From an uncultured Lachnospiraceae bacterium (lineage in GTDB: Bacteria > Bacillota > Clostridia > Lachnospirales > Lachnospiraceae), in the NCBI GenBank assembly GCA_937915975.1, contig CALGGL010000298.1, positions 1-17,514 of the forward strand: a stretch of 17,514 bases of DNA. The letters run 5' to 3'. The notes beneath the pieces were generated by a model. The model was not told the origin of the DNA and made no database searches. It saw nothing but the letters and a program-made list of their open reading frames with translations. A program made the position numbers and the translations under genes. Shown piece after piece: positions 6,943 through 15,400 of the stretch. How positions within the stretch are numbered: position 1 is the first letter of the stretch; the number at the start of each line of letters is the position of its first letter.

Positions 6943-8160
6943 CTACAAATATCCCACAGGTATAACTTTATCTTTATCGCTTAAACTTATAAGCTTATCA
7001 TACATACATATCACACTACCTTCACCTCTTAATGCAAGTTTATCTAGTAATTCGAACTGCTTAATATCTCGCTTAGACGGATCAGCATGAGCCTTAATTT
7101 CAATCGGATATAAAACTGCATTATCCTCAATTATTATATTTATCTCTCTATTGTCTTTATCCCGATAATAATAAATCGGGGGTTCAACAATTCCTTTATT
7201 ATAATAGCTTTTTAGTATTTCAGACAGGACAAATCCTTCAAAATAAGCACCTGCCATAGCTCCGCTTTTTAAGGATTGTGGAGTATTCCATTTACTTAGG
7301 TATGCTGCCAGTCCCGAATCAAGAAAATATAATTTAGGAGTTTTAACAGCACGCTTCGTCAAATTATTCGAATACGGTTTTAGCAAATATACTATATGTG
7401 ATGCCAAAAGTATGGATAACCATCTTTCTGCTGTAGGTTGACTGACACCTATATCACGAGCCATATCATTCAGATTCAGCATCTGACCGTGTCTTGAAGC
7501 AGCGACCTCCATAAATTTTGAAAATTTTATTTCATCACCAACCTGAGACAAATCACGGATATCTCTTTCAATATATGTAGTTACATATGCTCCGTAATAT
7601 AGCTTCCAATCAAATTCAGGGTTTAAATTTAATTCAGGCATATTTCCACGCCAAATATTATACCATATTTCATCATATTCAAATACTGTATTATATTTTC
7701 TTCTTTCATTGATATAATCTGTTGTAGGAATAAAAGCCTCTTTAAAATCTATATTGTATTTTTCGCGCATGGAAAATCCAAGCAAAGGCAATATACCTAT
7801 TCTCCCTGAAAGTGATTCACTTACATTTTTCATCATCTGAAGTTGCTGTGAACCACTTAGATAAAACTGCCCTTTTTTCTTATTTGAATCTATATACATT
7901 TTTATTTCAGAAAAAAGCTGCGGAGCTTTTTGAATTTCATCTATAAATACGGGCGGTGGATTATCTTTAATAAATGTTGTCGGATATTCAATTGCATTAT
8001 TTCTGATAATACTGTCATCCAACGTAACATAACTTATATTATCAAGCATTTCTTTTAACATAGTTGTCTTGCCAACCTGTCTTGGTCCGGTCACTATTAC
8101 CGAACCAAACATTTTGCTTAATTTATTCACAGTATCTTCAGCATGTCTTTTTATATACAT
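6943..8160 (-). CDS. DUF4143/AAA_14 family ATPase
   Basis: A 405-residue cytoplasmic protein of the AAA_14-DUF4143 family, P-loop ATPases of unknown role common in accessory regions. Walker A GPRQVGKT (25-32), Walker B 'VFIDEIQ' (71-77), sensor-like 'LSGSQQ' (101-106), a winged-helix segment 'LNLNDMARDIGVSQPTAERWL' (228-248), and a C-terminal nuclease-like fold with 'DSGLAAYL' (281-288), 'YFEGFVLSEI' (306-315), 'NREINIIIED' (337-346) and 'YPIEIKAH' (351-358). The family's usual Asp in 'E-[VI]-D' reads Asn341 here, so nuclease activity is doubtful. ATG 8160 is chosen because GAGG lies 6 bases upstream, 'MYIKRHAED' is the typical start, and the reading frame upstream runs through an inverted repeat into the neighbouring gene. 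It is a single-gene unit with its own promoter candidate and terminator; it is AT-rich and may be mobile cargo. Confidence 0.94.
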   Translation of the reverse strand: MYIKRHAEDTVNKLSKMFGSVIVTGPRQVGKTTMLKEMLDNISYVTLDDSIIRNNAIEYPTTFIKDNPPPVFIDEIQKAPQLFSEIKMYIDSNKKKGQFYLSGSQQLQMMKNVSESLSGRIGILPLLGFSMREKYNIDFKEAFIPTTDYINERRKYNTVFEYDEIWYNIWRGNMPELNLNPEFDWKLYYGAYVTTYIERDIRDLSQVGDEIKFSKFMEVAASRHGQMLNLNDMARDIGVSQPTAERWLSILLASHIVYLLKPYSNNLTKRAVKTPKLYFLDSGLAAYLSKWNTPQSLKSGAMAGAYFEGFVLSEILKSYYNKGIVEPPIYYYRDKDNREINIIIEDNAVLYPIEIKAHADPSKRDIKQFELLDKLALRGEGSVICMYDKLISLSDKDKVIPVGYL

Positions 8161-8166
8161 AATATA

Positions 8167-8170
8167 CCTC
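8167..8170 (-). promoter_or_regulatory. Ribosome binding site deciding the ATPase start
   Basis: GAGG 6 bases before ATG 8160. It rules in the 405-residue protein over a 516-residue reading that would start at 8493 inside the upstream membrane-protein gene. Confidence 0.65.
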
Positions 8171-8174
8171 ACAG

Positions 8175-8219
8175 AAAAATCGTCTAATTTAATATACGAT
8201 ATTAAATTAGACGATTTTT
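8175..8219. repeat. Perfect 21-bp inverted repeat upstream of ATPase gene
   Basis: Two perfectly complementary 21-base arms (8175-8195 and 8199-8219; core CGTCTAATTTAATAT) around the 3-base loop ACG. T-runs flank both ends, so a transcript from either side could form a terminator-like hairpin. It would end transcripts of the DUF6077 operon, yet it also overlaps the predicted -10 box of the ATPase promoter, so an operator role is possible. Confidence 0.85.
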
Positions 8220-8232
8220 TTAAATTTGTCAA
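8204..8232 (-). promoter_or_regulatory. Candidate promoter of the DUF4143 ATPase gene
   Basis: Minus strand TTGACA (8232-8227, perfect consensus), 17-base spacer, and TAATTT (8209-8204, 3/6). The -10 box falls within the right arm of the inverted repeat. The -35 is convincing and the -10 weak. Confidence 0.4.
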
Positions 8233-8290
8233 TATATTTATCTTATTATAATTAAGACAACATAGATTATACATAAATAATCCGCATTCC

Positions 8291-9043
8291 TTACTCATCA
8301 TAGTACACCCAATAATTCCCTGCATCCAGGCATCCCACATATCCGTATTTTCTAAGCACCTCATCAGGAACGGGCTTTTTTTTGTTGCATGCCACAAAAT
8401 TATAGTCGTCTTCGCTTGCAACCGAAAATACATAATCGTAGTTTGGAGAATCCGATTGCATCTCATAGTGAACATAGACATATTTTTCATCAAGCTTATT
8501 TATATATCCGTCTGCATTTCGACCGTACATAAGCTCTATGTCACCGTTATATTGTCTTGCTTCTGCATACATTCCGTCAGGCATTACACATCTCGGATGT
8601 CCGTCTACGGCAAGTATAGCGTCACACACAGCCTCGGTATCTGCCGAAACCTTCTGTGGATTTTGGATTTTGTCAAATACATCGCGGTTATATACATTTA
8701 CTCCCACATATACTATCGCACCCATACATGAAAGCATTATAATCAGCTTGCCCCATACAGGCTTACATTTTTTTATTATATCCGTCACCGCATATGCGAT
8801 TATAATTGCATCCGGTATCATCCAGAACATTCTCCAGTAAACCATCCTGCTTAACAGCTTACGGTATATAATCGGATTAAGTATGCAGATAAGTATCACA
8901 ATTAACGGATAGATTATGCTTTTTCTATGTTCCCTTTTGCACGCCAAAAGATACCCCGCAGATATTATCATAATTATCACATATATCATATCAGGGTAAT
9001 AAAGCCTTATCCAATTGTGCATCTGATTAATTGCTTCTGTCAT
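8291..9043 (-). CDS. DUF6077-like membrane protein, C-terminal part
   Basis: A 250-residue protein with about four hydrophobic segments (17-35, 42-60, 76-90, 99-117), the motif 'YWRMFWMIP' (69-77), and a soluble C-terminal domain with 'CVMPDGMYAEARQYNGDIELMYGRNADG' (152-179) and a final 'YGYVGCLDAGNYWVYYDE'. These match my memory of the second half of DUF6077 proteins, polytopic membrane proteins of about 600 residues found in Clostridia near surface-glycan genes; function unknown. The first half is the 359-residue product just upstream in a different frame (359+250=609). It has an ATG with AGGTGG 4 bases before it, so it may be translated separately. The frame upstream of ATG is closed by TAA six codons earlier. 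It is either a real two-gene version or one gene split by a one-base deletion or assembly error. Confidence 0.88.
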   Translation of the reverse strand: MTEAINQMHNWIRLYYPDMIYVIIMIISAGYLLACKREHRKSIIYPLIVILICILNPIIYRKLLSRMVYWRMFWMIPDAIIIAYAVTDIIKKCKPVWGKLIIMLSCMGAIVYVGVNVYNRDVFDKIQNPQKVSADTEAVCDAILAVDGHPRCVMPDGMYAEARQYNGDIELMYGRNADGYINKLDEKYVYVHYEMQSDSPNYDYVFSVASEDDYNFVACNKKKPVPDEVLRKYGYVGCLDAGNYWVYYDE

Positions 9044-9047
9044 TATA

Positions 9048-9053
9048 CCACCT
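9048..9053 (-). promoter_or_regulatory. Ribosome binding site overlapping upstream stop
   Basis: AGGTGG shares bases with the TAG stop of the 359-residue gene and lies 4 bases before ATG 9043. It would allow coupled translation of the second DUF6077 half; the spacing is short. Confidence 0.5.
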
Positions 9054-10131
9054 ACATCTTATATGATATCCCAATGTACATAATATTTATAATGCACATA
9101 AGCCACATAACGACCATCATCTTCCAATTTTTTTTCGCTATGCCGTATGTAAGCCCATAGCAGCCAAGCATTATTCCACATATAATAATTCCCATATTGC
9201 TTAGAAGACACATAGCCATATCAGCTATAGCAAGTAAGAGATAATTTTCCTTTTTTTCTCTCTTGAAAAGCTCAAGAAACAGCCACAGCATAACCGGTAT
9301 TCCCACACCGGCAAGCACAGCCTTGCCCTGCCACATTCTTATCATTATAAATGTTTCCGAGGTGTATACGGAATAATAGCCATATATATTAAGCAGTATG
9401 GCAAAGCAAACAAACATACATCTGTAAAACACATCCTTACCGAAAAAATGCTCGGACAATATCCAATATATCACAGCGAGCATAAGCATAATAACCGGCG
9501 GAAGCACTGTATGCATCATAACTGACGGATACACTCCGGTTAACTTGGATATATATGCTATATATACCGCCCATGGAGATGTTACATCTTTATTAAGGTC
9601 GCCTAAAAATGAACTAATGGCATTACCCGAATTAACATCTGTAAGCAGCATTCTGTTTGTTCGGTATATATCCACCGCATTCACCACAAACCTTGAGTCA
9701 TCGGCATCCGTATGCTGCAGAAAAATGCTTGCAAGTACGATAAATGCAACCGCAAAAACCATAATAATCATTGCGGTTACATCAAGCACTATTTCCGACT
9801 TTTTTTTTCCTTTTGTATATGCTTTATAGCTTAACCTATCAAGCATTAATCCAAAGCCATGCCTTATCCTTTTATTAGCCAATCCATATATCAAAAGAAA
9901 TCCGTAAACAACCGATAATATCCCCACTACAACCAAAAACGACTGCTTCATAAGAATAAGCGGAACCGCTACAAGCTGGCACACCGCCCACATGGTTATA
10001 TGACCTGTTATAAAGCATTTGGAAAGTGATATATCCTGTTTAAGAATATAACTAACAGTATTGCCTATGCATATAGGTAATACAATCAAAATTATTATAC
10101 TAAGAATTAGATTTGCAATCGTTATTTCCAT
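9052..10131 (-). CDS. DUF6077-like membrane protein, N-terminal part
   Basis: A 359-residue polytopic membrane protein with about ten hydrophobic segments, e.g. 4-25, 38-60, 65-84, 114-137, 205-225 and two long stretches between about 290 and 355. The loop 'QHTDADDSRFVVNAVDIYRTNRM' (139-161) carries the DADD motif I associate with DUF6077, lying outside the membrane between segments like the acceptor loop of membrane glycosyltransferases. Whether it transfers sugars or modifies lipid carriers is unknown. ATG 10131 has AGGG 6 bases upstream; the gene follows the sugar-phosphate transferase by 44 bases. It stops at TAG 9052 just where the family would continue into its C-terminal domain, which is encoded one base out of frame in the next gene. 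I read it as one half of a split protein. Confidence 0.88.
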   Translation of the reverse strand: MEITIANLILSIIILIVLPICIGNTVSYILKQDISLSKCFITGHITMWAVCQLVAVPLILMKQSFLVVVGILSVVYGFLLIYGLANKRIRHGFGLMLDRLSYKAYTKGKKKSEIVLDVTAMIIMVFAVAFIVLASIFLQHTDADDSRFVVNAVDIYRTNRMLLTDVNSGNAISSFLGDLNKDVTSPWAVYIAYISKLTGVYPSVMMHTVLPPVIMLMLAVIYWILSEHFFGKDVFYRCMFVCFAILLNIYGYYSVYTSETFIMIRMWQGKAVLAGVGIPVMLWLFLELFKREKKENYLLLAIADMAMCLLSNMGIIICGIMLGCYGLTYGIAKKNWKMMVVMWLMCIINIMYIGISYKM

Positions 10132-10175
10132 AATAAGCCCTATTTTTCTATTGTACCATATTGTGTATTTTTACT

Positions 10176-11579
10176 CTACACAGACCCTTCTCTCTTAAAT
10201 ACGACACCAATCGTTTTAAGGATTATCTTTAAATCATAGCTTATACTGAAATTCTTTATATATTCATTGTCAAGTCTTACAACCTCTTCAAAGTCCGTTA
10301 TGTCACTTCTGCCTGACACCTGCCAAAGACCTGTTAGTCCGGGTTTTATGGCAAGACGGCTCTTATGATGTGCATCATACTGCAAGAATTCATCCACCGT
10401 CGGCGGACGGGTTCCTACAAGGCTCATATCGCCTTTAAATATATTGATAAACTGCGGGAACTCATCAAGACTTGTCTTTCTGATAAATTTTCCTATCGGA
10501 GTGATTCTCGGGTCATCATCCATCTTGAACATAAGACCTGACATCTTATTTTGTTCCATCAGCTCTTTTTTACGTTCCTCGGCATCCATATACATAGAAC
10601 GGAACTTATATATCTTGAACTTTCTGCCGTTTTTACCGACTCTCTCCTGCTTGAAAAATATCGGTCCCGGAGACTGATGATATATAATAGGTCCGAGAAT
10701 CACAAAAAGTATTCCCGTAGCTATTATACCCGGAATGGAAACAATTATATCTATCAACCTCTTTATTACCTTTTGCTTAAATGACATAAAGCTTATGCTG
10801 GTAGTAACAACCGTCAGATCGTTGATATTTTCCAGTGACGGATTCGGTACCTTAGGTATGATTCTGTTCACGCTTATGTGCACCGTAACACCCATGGAAA
10901 GAAACTTATCGGTTATCTCACCCAGCTCATCGCTGCCGTAGCCTATAAATACCTCATCTATGACATGCTCCTTAACGTACTCATACATATTTTCCGAATT
11001 TGCAACCACAGGTATATCAGATATCTTGTCACCTGCCATATCCTTATCAAGTATAACAATTCCCTTTAAGAAAAATGAACTGTAATTGTATGTCTGCAGC
11101 CCTTCGATAAGCTTTGACGCATGATTATAATCTGTAAGAAGCAGCATACGGTTAAGCTTACCTGTCTTAATATTAACCTTACACAGATGGTTCTTTCTTG
11201 CTATTCTGACAATGTACATAAATACATTATTGATAATGAAAAACAAGCCCATCACTATACGTGAATAGTCTGCCGATTGTTTACTGAAGAAAAGGATTGC
11301 AAGAACCACTGCAAGAAGCTCTATGTTATATGTAACAACCGACTTAAGCTCCTTCCAATAGCCTCTTCTTAAGATTCCCGAATATCCTTCGGTATAAAAA
11401 ACTATGGCTGCATGCGCAATAATTATTAACCCGTTAATTAATGCGTATCCGTCCGAAAACTTTTGTCCGTTTGTTCCGAGTCTTATCAAAAAAGCAAGCA
11501 AAAATGATGCTTCAACGCATATAAGGTCAAGCAATATAAAATCAATATGTTTACTTCTGCTGGTTGTTTTATTATTCAT
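10176..11579 (-). CDS. Polyprenyl-phosphate sugar-1-phosphate transferase (WbaP/WcaJ type)
   Basis: A 467-residue exopolysaccharide polyprenyl glycosylphosphotransferase, expected to load the first sugar-1-phosphate of the repeat unit onto undecaprenyl phosphate at the inner membrane. Four hydrophobic segments lie in the first ~126 residues, then a Rossmann-like domain (about 140-250), a fifth hydrophobic segment (275-299) and the Bac_transf catalytic domain. Catalytic-domain marks: 'FFKQERVGKNGRKFKIYKFRSM' (308-329), 'RKTSLDEFPQFINIFKGDMSLVGTRP' (367-392, with D372-E373), 'KPGLTGLWQVSGRSD' (412-426). Length is normal for the family. ATG 11579 has GGAG about 11 bases upstream. It follows the lipoprotein gene by 31 bases. 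This gene is the strongest evidence that the window is a surface or exopolysaccharide locus; the sugar is not identifiable. Confidence 0.97.
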   Translation of the reverse strand: MNNKTTSRSKHIDFILLDLICVEASFLLAFLIRLGTNGQKFSDGYALINGLIIIAHAAIVFYTEGYSGILRRGYWKELKSVVTYNIELLAVVLAILFFSKQSADYSRIVMGLFFIINNVFMYIVRIARKNHLCKVNIKTGKLNRMLLLTDYNHASKLIEGLQTYNYSSFFLKGIVILDKDMAGDKISDIPVVANSENMYEYVKEHVIDEVFIGYGSDELGEITDKFLSMGVTVHISVNRIIPKVPNPSLENINDLTVVTTSISFMSFKQKVIKRLIDIIVSIPGIIATGILFVILGPIIYHQSPGPIFFKQERVGKNGRKFKIYKFRSMYMDAEERKKELMEQNKMSGLMFKMDDDPRITPIGKFIRKTSLDEFPQFINIFKGDMSLVGTRPPTVDEFLQYDAHHKSRLAIKPGLTGLWQVSGRSDITDFEEVVRLDNEYIKNFSISYDLKIILKTIGVVFKREGSV

Positions 11580-11610
11580 CTTTTATGCTTCTCCGAAAAC
11601 AAAAGTTTAT

Positions 11611-12483
11611 CTATTTGAATTCTATAACATTAGGCTGTGTCTCGTATGTGTAAACATCCACACCTCTGTCCTCAAAATATTTTTTTAGGACAGGAGCATC
11701 ATACCCCTCAGTCTCAAATATAAATCTTGAAGCGTCAAAAAATACTGCCTTTGGATTTATATTATCGTAAAACGCCGTTGTCATTCCCCAGTTTCCGTGG
11801 TGACCTAACTGTATATAGTCTACATCAAGCTCATCCTTATGTCTACTGACTATATCTTCCTCCACCTGCTCCTGTGTATCCGCACAAAAAAGCATCTTAT
11901 CCTCACTGCCGCTTACGATAAAGCACATTGAACCGTTATTGCAAATATTGACATTAAATTTATCAACTCTGTCATCCCATGCGTGAATTACATCAAACGT
12001 CAGTCCGAGTGCATAAAATGTATCGCCCTCATTTACCATATGAACGTTATCCATACCGGATATAAGTTCCATATATTTCTCGCATACCTCAAATACATCA
12101 TACCACTGTGCGGTTTCCTTATATCTGTCATAGTGAACATCCGTGGAATAAATGTCATCAATAACTATTCCGTCGGGATTTTCGGCTATTACATTAAAAG
12201 CACCGGCATGATCCGGATGAGGATGAGTTATTATCCATGCGGTGACATGATTATTATGTTGAGCGATAATCTGTCTTACATTATCCGCATTATAATCCCA
12301 TCCCCCGTCTATGATTATGAGATTATTGTTATTGTCCTCAATTGTGTAAAACATCTGTTGATCGGTCTCATAATCCCCGTACTGTGTTATGGTGTAGGAT
12401 TTCTCTTCTTCCTTTTTCGTACATCCAAGTAAGATAACACATATAATTATAAGCAATGATATACAATATATGTATCTTTTCAT
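11611..12483 (-). CDS. Metallo-beta-lactamase-fold lipoprotein (ComEC C-terminal-like)
   Basis: A 290-residue hydrolase anchored as a lipoprotein: signal peptide 1-20 with lipobox LLGC and lipidated Cys21, then a charged linker. The metal site reads HPHPDH (87-92), the family H-x-H-x-D-H, with Asp202 in 'LFCADTQEQ' and His228-His229 in 'QLGHHGNWGMT' completing the usual two-metal set. The fold resembles the extracytoplasmic beta-lactamase-like domain of ComEC/Rec2 proteins, but no competence membrane domain is present. Likely a secreted phosphodiesterase or other hydrolase acting outside the membrane; substrate unknown (nucleic acid, teichoic-acid-like or lipid-linked glycan are all possible). 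ATG 12483 follows the hydrolase stop after one base, so it is translated from the same mRNA, before the sugar-phosphate transferase. Confidence 0.93.
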   Translation of the reverse strand: MKRYIYCISLLIIICVILLGCTKKEEEKSYTITQYGDYETDQQMFYTIEDNNNNLIIIDGGWDYNADNVRQIIAQHNNHVTAWIITHPHPDHAGAFNVIAENPDGIVIDDIYSTDVHYDRYKETAQWYDVFEVCEKYMELISGMDNVHMVNEGDTFYALGLTFDVIHAWDDRVDKFNVNICNNGSMCFIVSGSEDKMLFCADTQEQVEEDIVSRHKDELDVDYIQLGHHGNWGMTTAFYDNINPKAVFFDASRFIFETEGYDAPVLKKYFEDRGVDVYTYETQPNVIEFK

Positions 12484-12484
12484 A

Positions 12485-15400
12485 TTAATTACCCAAAAGC
12501 TTATTCATATAGTCATTTCTCAAGCTGTATCCGTATCTTACTGCAACAGCCCAGCCCTTTCCATACGGATTTTCATTGATTCCGAGCCATTCTACGTATG
12601 GTGCGGTATTACGCTTTACAAGTGAAAATCTCGGATCTACGCAGGCATTTACAAGATCCTTGTCATTTGCATATGCCTTAAGATGCTGAACATGTGCTCT
12701 TATACCGAGTCTTACGGTGTCGAAGCTCTGACCGGCTGCTCCGCCGCCTACCGCTCCGAGTCCGCAGAAATTGTACTGCTCTATCTTTACATCTCCGCCG
12801 AACTTAAGGAAGCCCGTTTCTTTCATACACTGGCAAAATGCAACCTCTGCCTTTATACCCTCTGCCTGACACTCTTCATAATATATCTTGCAGAAATCTT
12901 CTATGGTTGGTGCATCCGAGCCTGCATAATAGCTTGGGTATGTTGCATTCTTATTATAATATTTTACCATCTGATCAACGGTCGTACTGCTTGTACCCGC
13001 TATCTCATACAACTGATCGGCTGACTGGGCAAAGTAGTATCCGCAATCAACAGGAACCGTCTCAAGACCGTTTCCGCTCTTTAGGTATGCCTGCATAACA
13101 TATACGCCGTAATGACCTTTGTGGTTTGTAACATTTACAGTTGCCTTATATGTACCGTCATTCTGCTTTTCTGCATCATACCAATGAAGATCACTTAAAT
13201 CAGGAGATGTCCATGCAGGTATTCTGACACCTTCAAGTCCCGATGGGGAGCTTATACCTGATACAACCACATCAAATGTTCCTGCACTGCTGTTGGCATT
13301 TGAAACATATAAGTTTTGAGCGGTAGGCTCGAAAACTCTGAATAATACTACGCCAACCTCTTCTTCTCTTCCATCCTTATAAACTACATACGAATCTGCA
13401 AAATAAATTCCCGATTTCTTATAATCATCTTTAACATTAAGGAATGCAAGCCATCTTCCAAGATCATCCTGCATGGCATTATACCATCTCATATCCGTAA
13501 GACCATCGTGCCATACCGCAACCTTTACCCCTGCAACCTCCGAGCTGCATGGTATATTTTCGGTACCGATTATAAATGTTGTGTTATCTCCCACATCAAA
13601 CGGCCATACCAAGGTCACCGGCTTTTCTATATTATAACACATGCTTACAGGTACCGTTTCGATACCGTTATTAGCCTTTACATATGCCTGAACCGCATAT
13701 GTACCGTAATGGTTTTGATGATTCTTTATATTGGCATGTGCGACATATGTTCCGTCACTTTGCTTTGCTGCCGTATACCAGTAAAGGTCACTTAAGTCAC
13801 CTGCCGTCCAAGCAGGTATTGTAACTGATGCAACACCTGCAGTTGCCTTTACTCCGGTAACAACTATATCAAAGGTTCCGGTATTGTTGTTTACATTCTT
13901 AATCTCTATACCCGAAGCGGTCGGCGATGATATATTAAATGAGCTCTCGCCTATCAGGCTGCTTTTGTTATTTAAATTATCATATGCCTTAAATGTATAT
14001 TTTCCGCTTTGCTTAAACTCACCAATATTTAAAAATGCGAGCCATCTGCCGTCAGACTGCTTAGCGGCCTCATATTGTTTTTGTGTACTTCCGTCAGGAG
14101 CGGTTACCACAAACCACAGCTTGGAAAATGCACCTGTATTTGGTACATTGCTTGCTATAAGTATTATAGTATTGTCTCCATCGGCATTGTATGCGGAAAC
14201 ATCGGCACCTGCTGCCTTTGCATACTGGAATGCTGTTGCGGTACAAGCCTTTAAGCCGTAGCTGTCTGTTACATATGACTGAATTGCATATGTACCCGTA
14301 AGATTACCGTGATTGGAAAGCTTCACGGTTGCCTTATAAGAACCGTCACTCTGCTTTGCTGCAGTATACCAGAATATATTGCTTCCGTCGCTTGCCGACC
14401 ATACCGGGAATTCAACCTTATTAATTCCGTTAGGAGAATTAACTCCCGATAATGTTACGTCAAAGCTTCCTTCTTTTTCATTATAATTTGTAATAGTCAG
14501 ACTTCCGCCTGAAGGTCCTGCCACATTTATTGAGGTCTGTCCGACTCTGTAGCTTTTTCCCGAAGGCTTTGCCACATGTGCCTCAATTGTATATTTACCT
14601 GTCTCTCCTATATCACCAACATTGAAATTCGCATACCAGTTAGTATCGGTACCGCTTCCCTGGATTGAGCCTGTCTCCTTAGTCTTTCCCGACTCAGCCT
14701 TTATAACAAACTTAATATTGTAAGCCTTCGGAACACCCGAAGCCACAAGTGTATAATTTCCCGATCCCTCCGAAACTGCAGTAACCGTTGCGCTTCCGTC
14801 ATCATAATCCGTTCCCATGCTCTGATAGTAGGAATATATAGCCTGCGCATCAGCAACACCGAGCTTTTTGAGTGAAGCATCCGAACCAAGGAAAGTTGTT
14901 GCATCCGACTGATTGGATACATAGGCATGCTCTATTATCATGCCCGGGATACCTCTTCTTCTTGTCTCATTTATAACAGTGTAATAATCCGAGGTTTCTC
15001 CTGTAGGATACGTATCTCCGTCCGTTGCATTTCTGGTAAATACACCCCTTCTGTTGAGTCCGAGTGCCGCAAGGTTATTAATTATCTTATTGCCGAGAAG
15101 TTCTCCTGCCTCATGTGCATAATAATTATAACTGCTGCCGTTCGGTATCCATACCTCGGAACCGTATGCGGTTGTTCCTGTTGAAGAATTATTGTGAATA
15201 CTTATAAAAAGATCTGCACCGTAGCTTGCTGCTATCTCGGCACGCTCTCCAAGCCCCGGCTTGGTATTGTTATCATATCTTGTCATATATACGGTTAAAC
15301 CGTAGCTTTCAAGCTCAGCCTTACATGCCTGAGCTATCTTTAAATTCATATCTCTTTCTATGTAAGCAACTCCGTTATATGTACGTGTTGCACCTGTATC

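Noticed and set aside
8161..8493. N-terminal extension of the ATPase reading frame to 8493 (516 residues)
   Set aside because: It overlaps the DUF6077 C-terminal gene, runs through the 21-bp inverted repeat, has no family similarity, and ATG 8160 has a proper ribosome site and the family's usual start.
13884..14261. Plus-strand open frame of 125 codons, and other plus-strand frames across the window
   Set aside because: All lie opposite well-supported minus-strand genes with clear protein motifs, and none shows a ribosome site plus recognisable domain.
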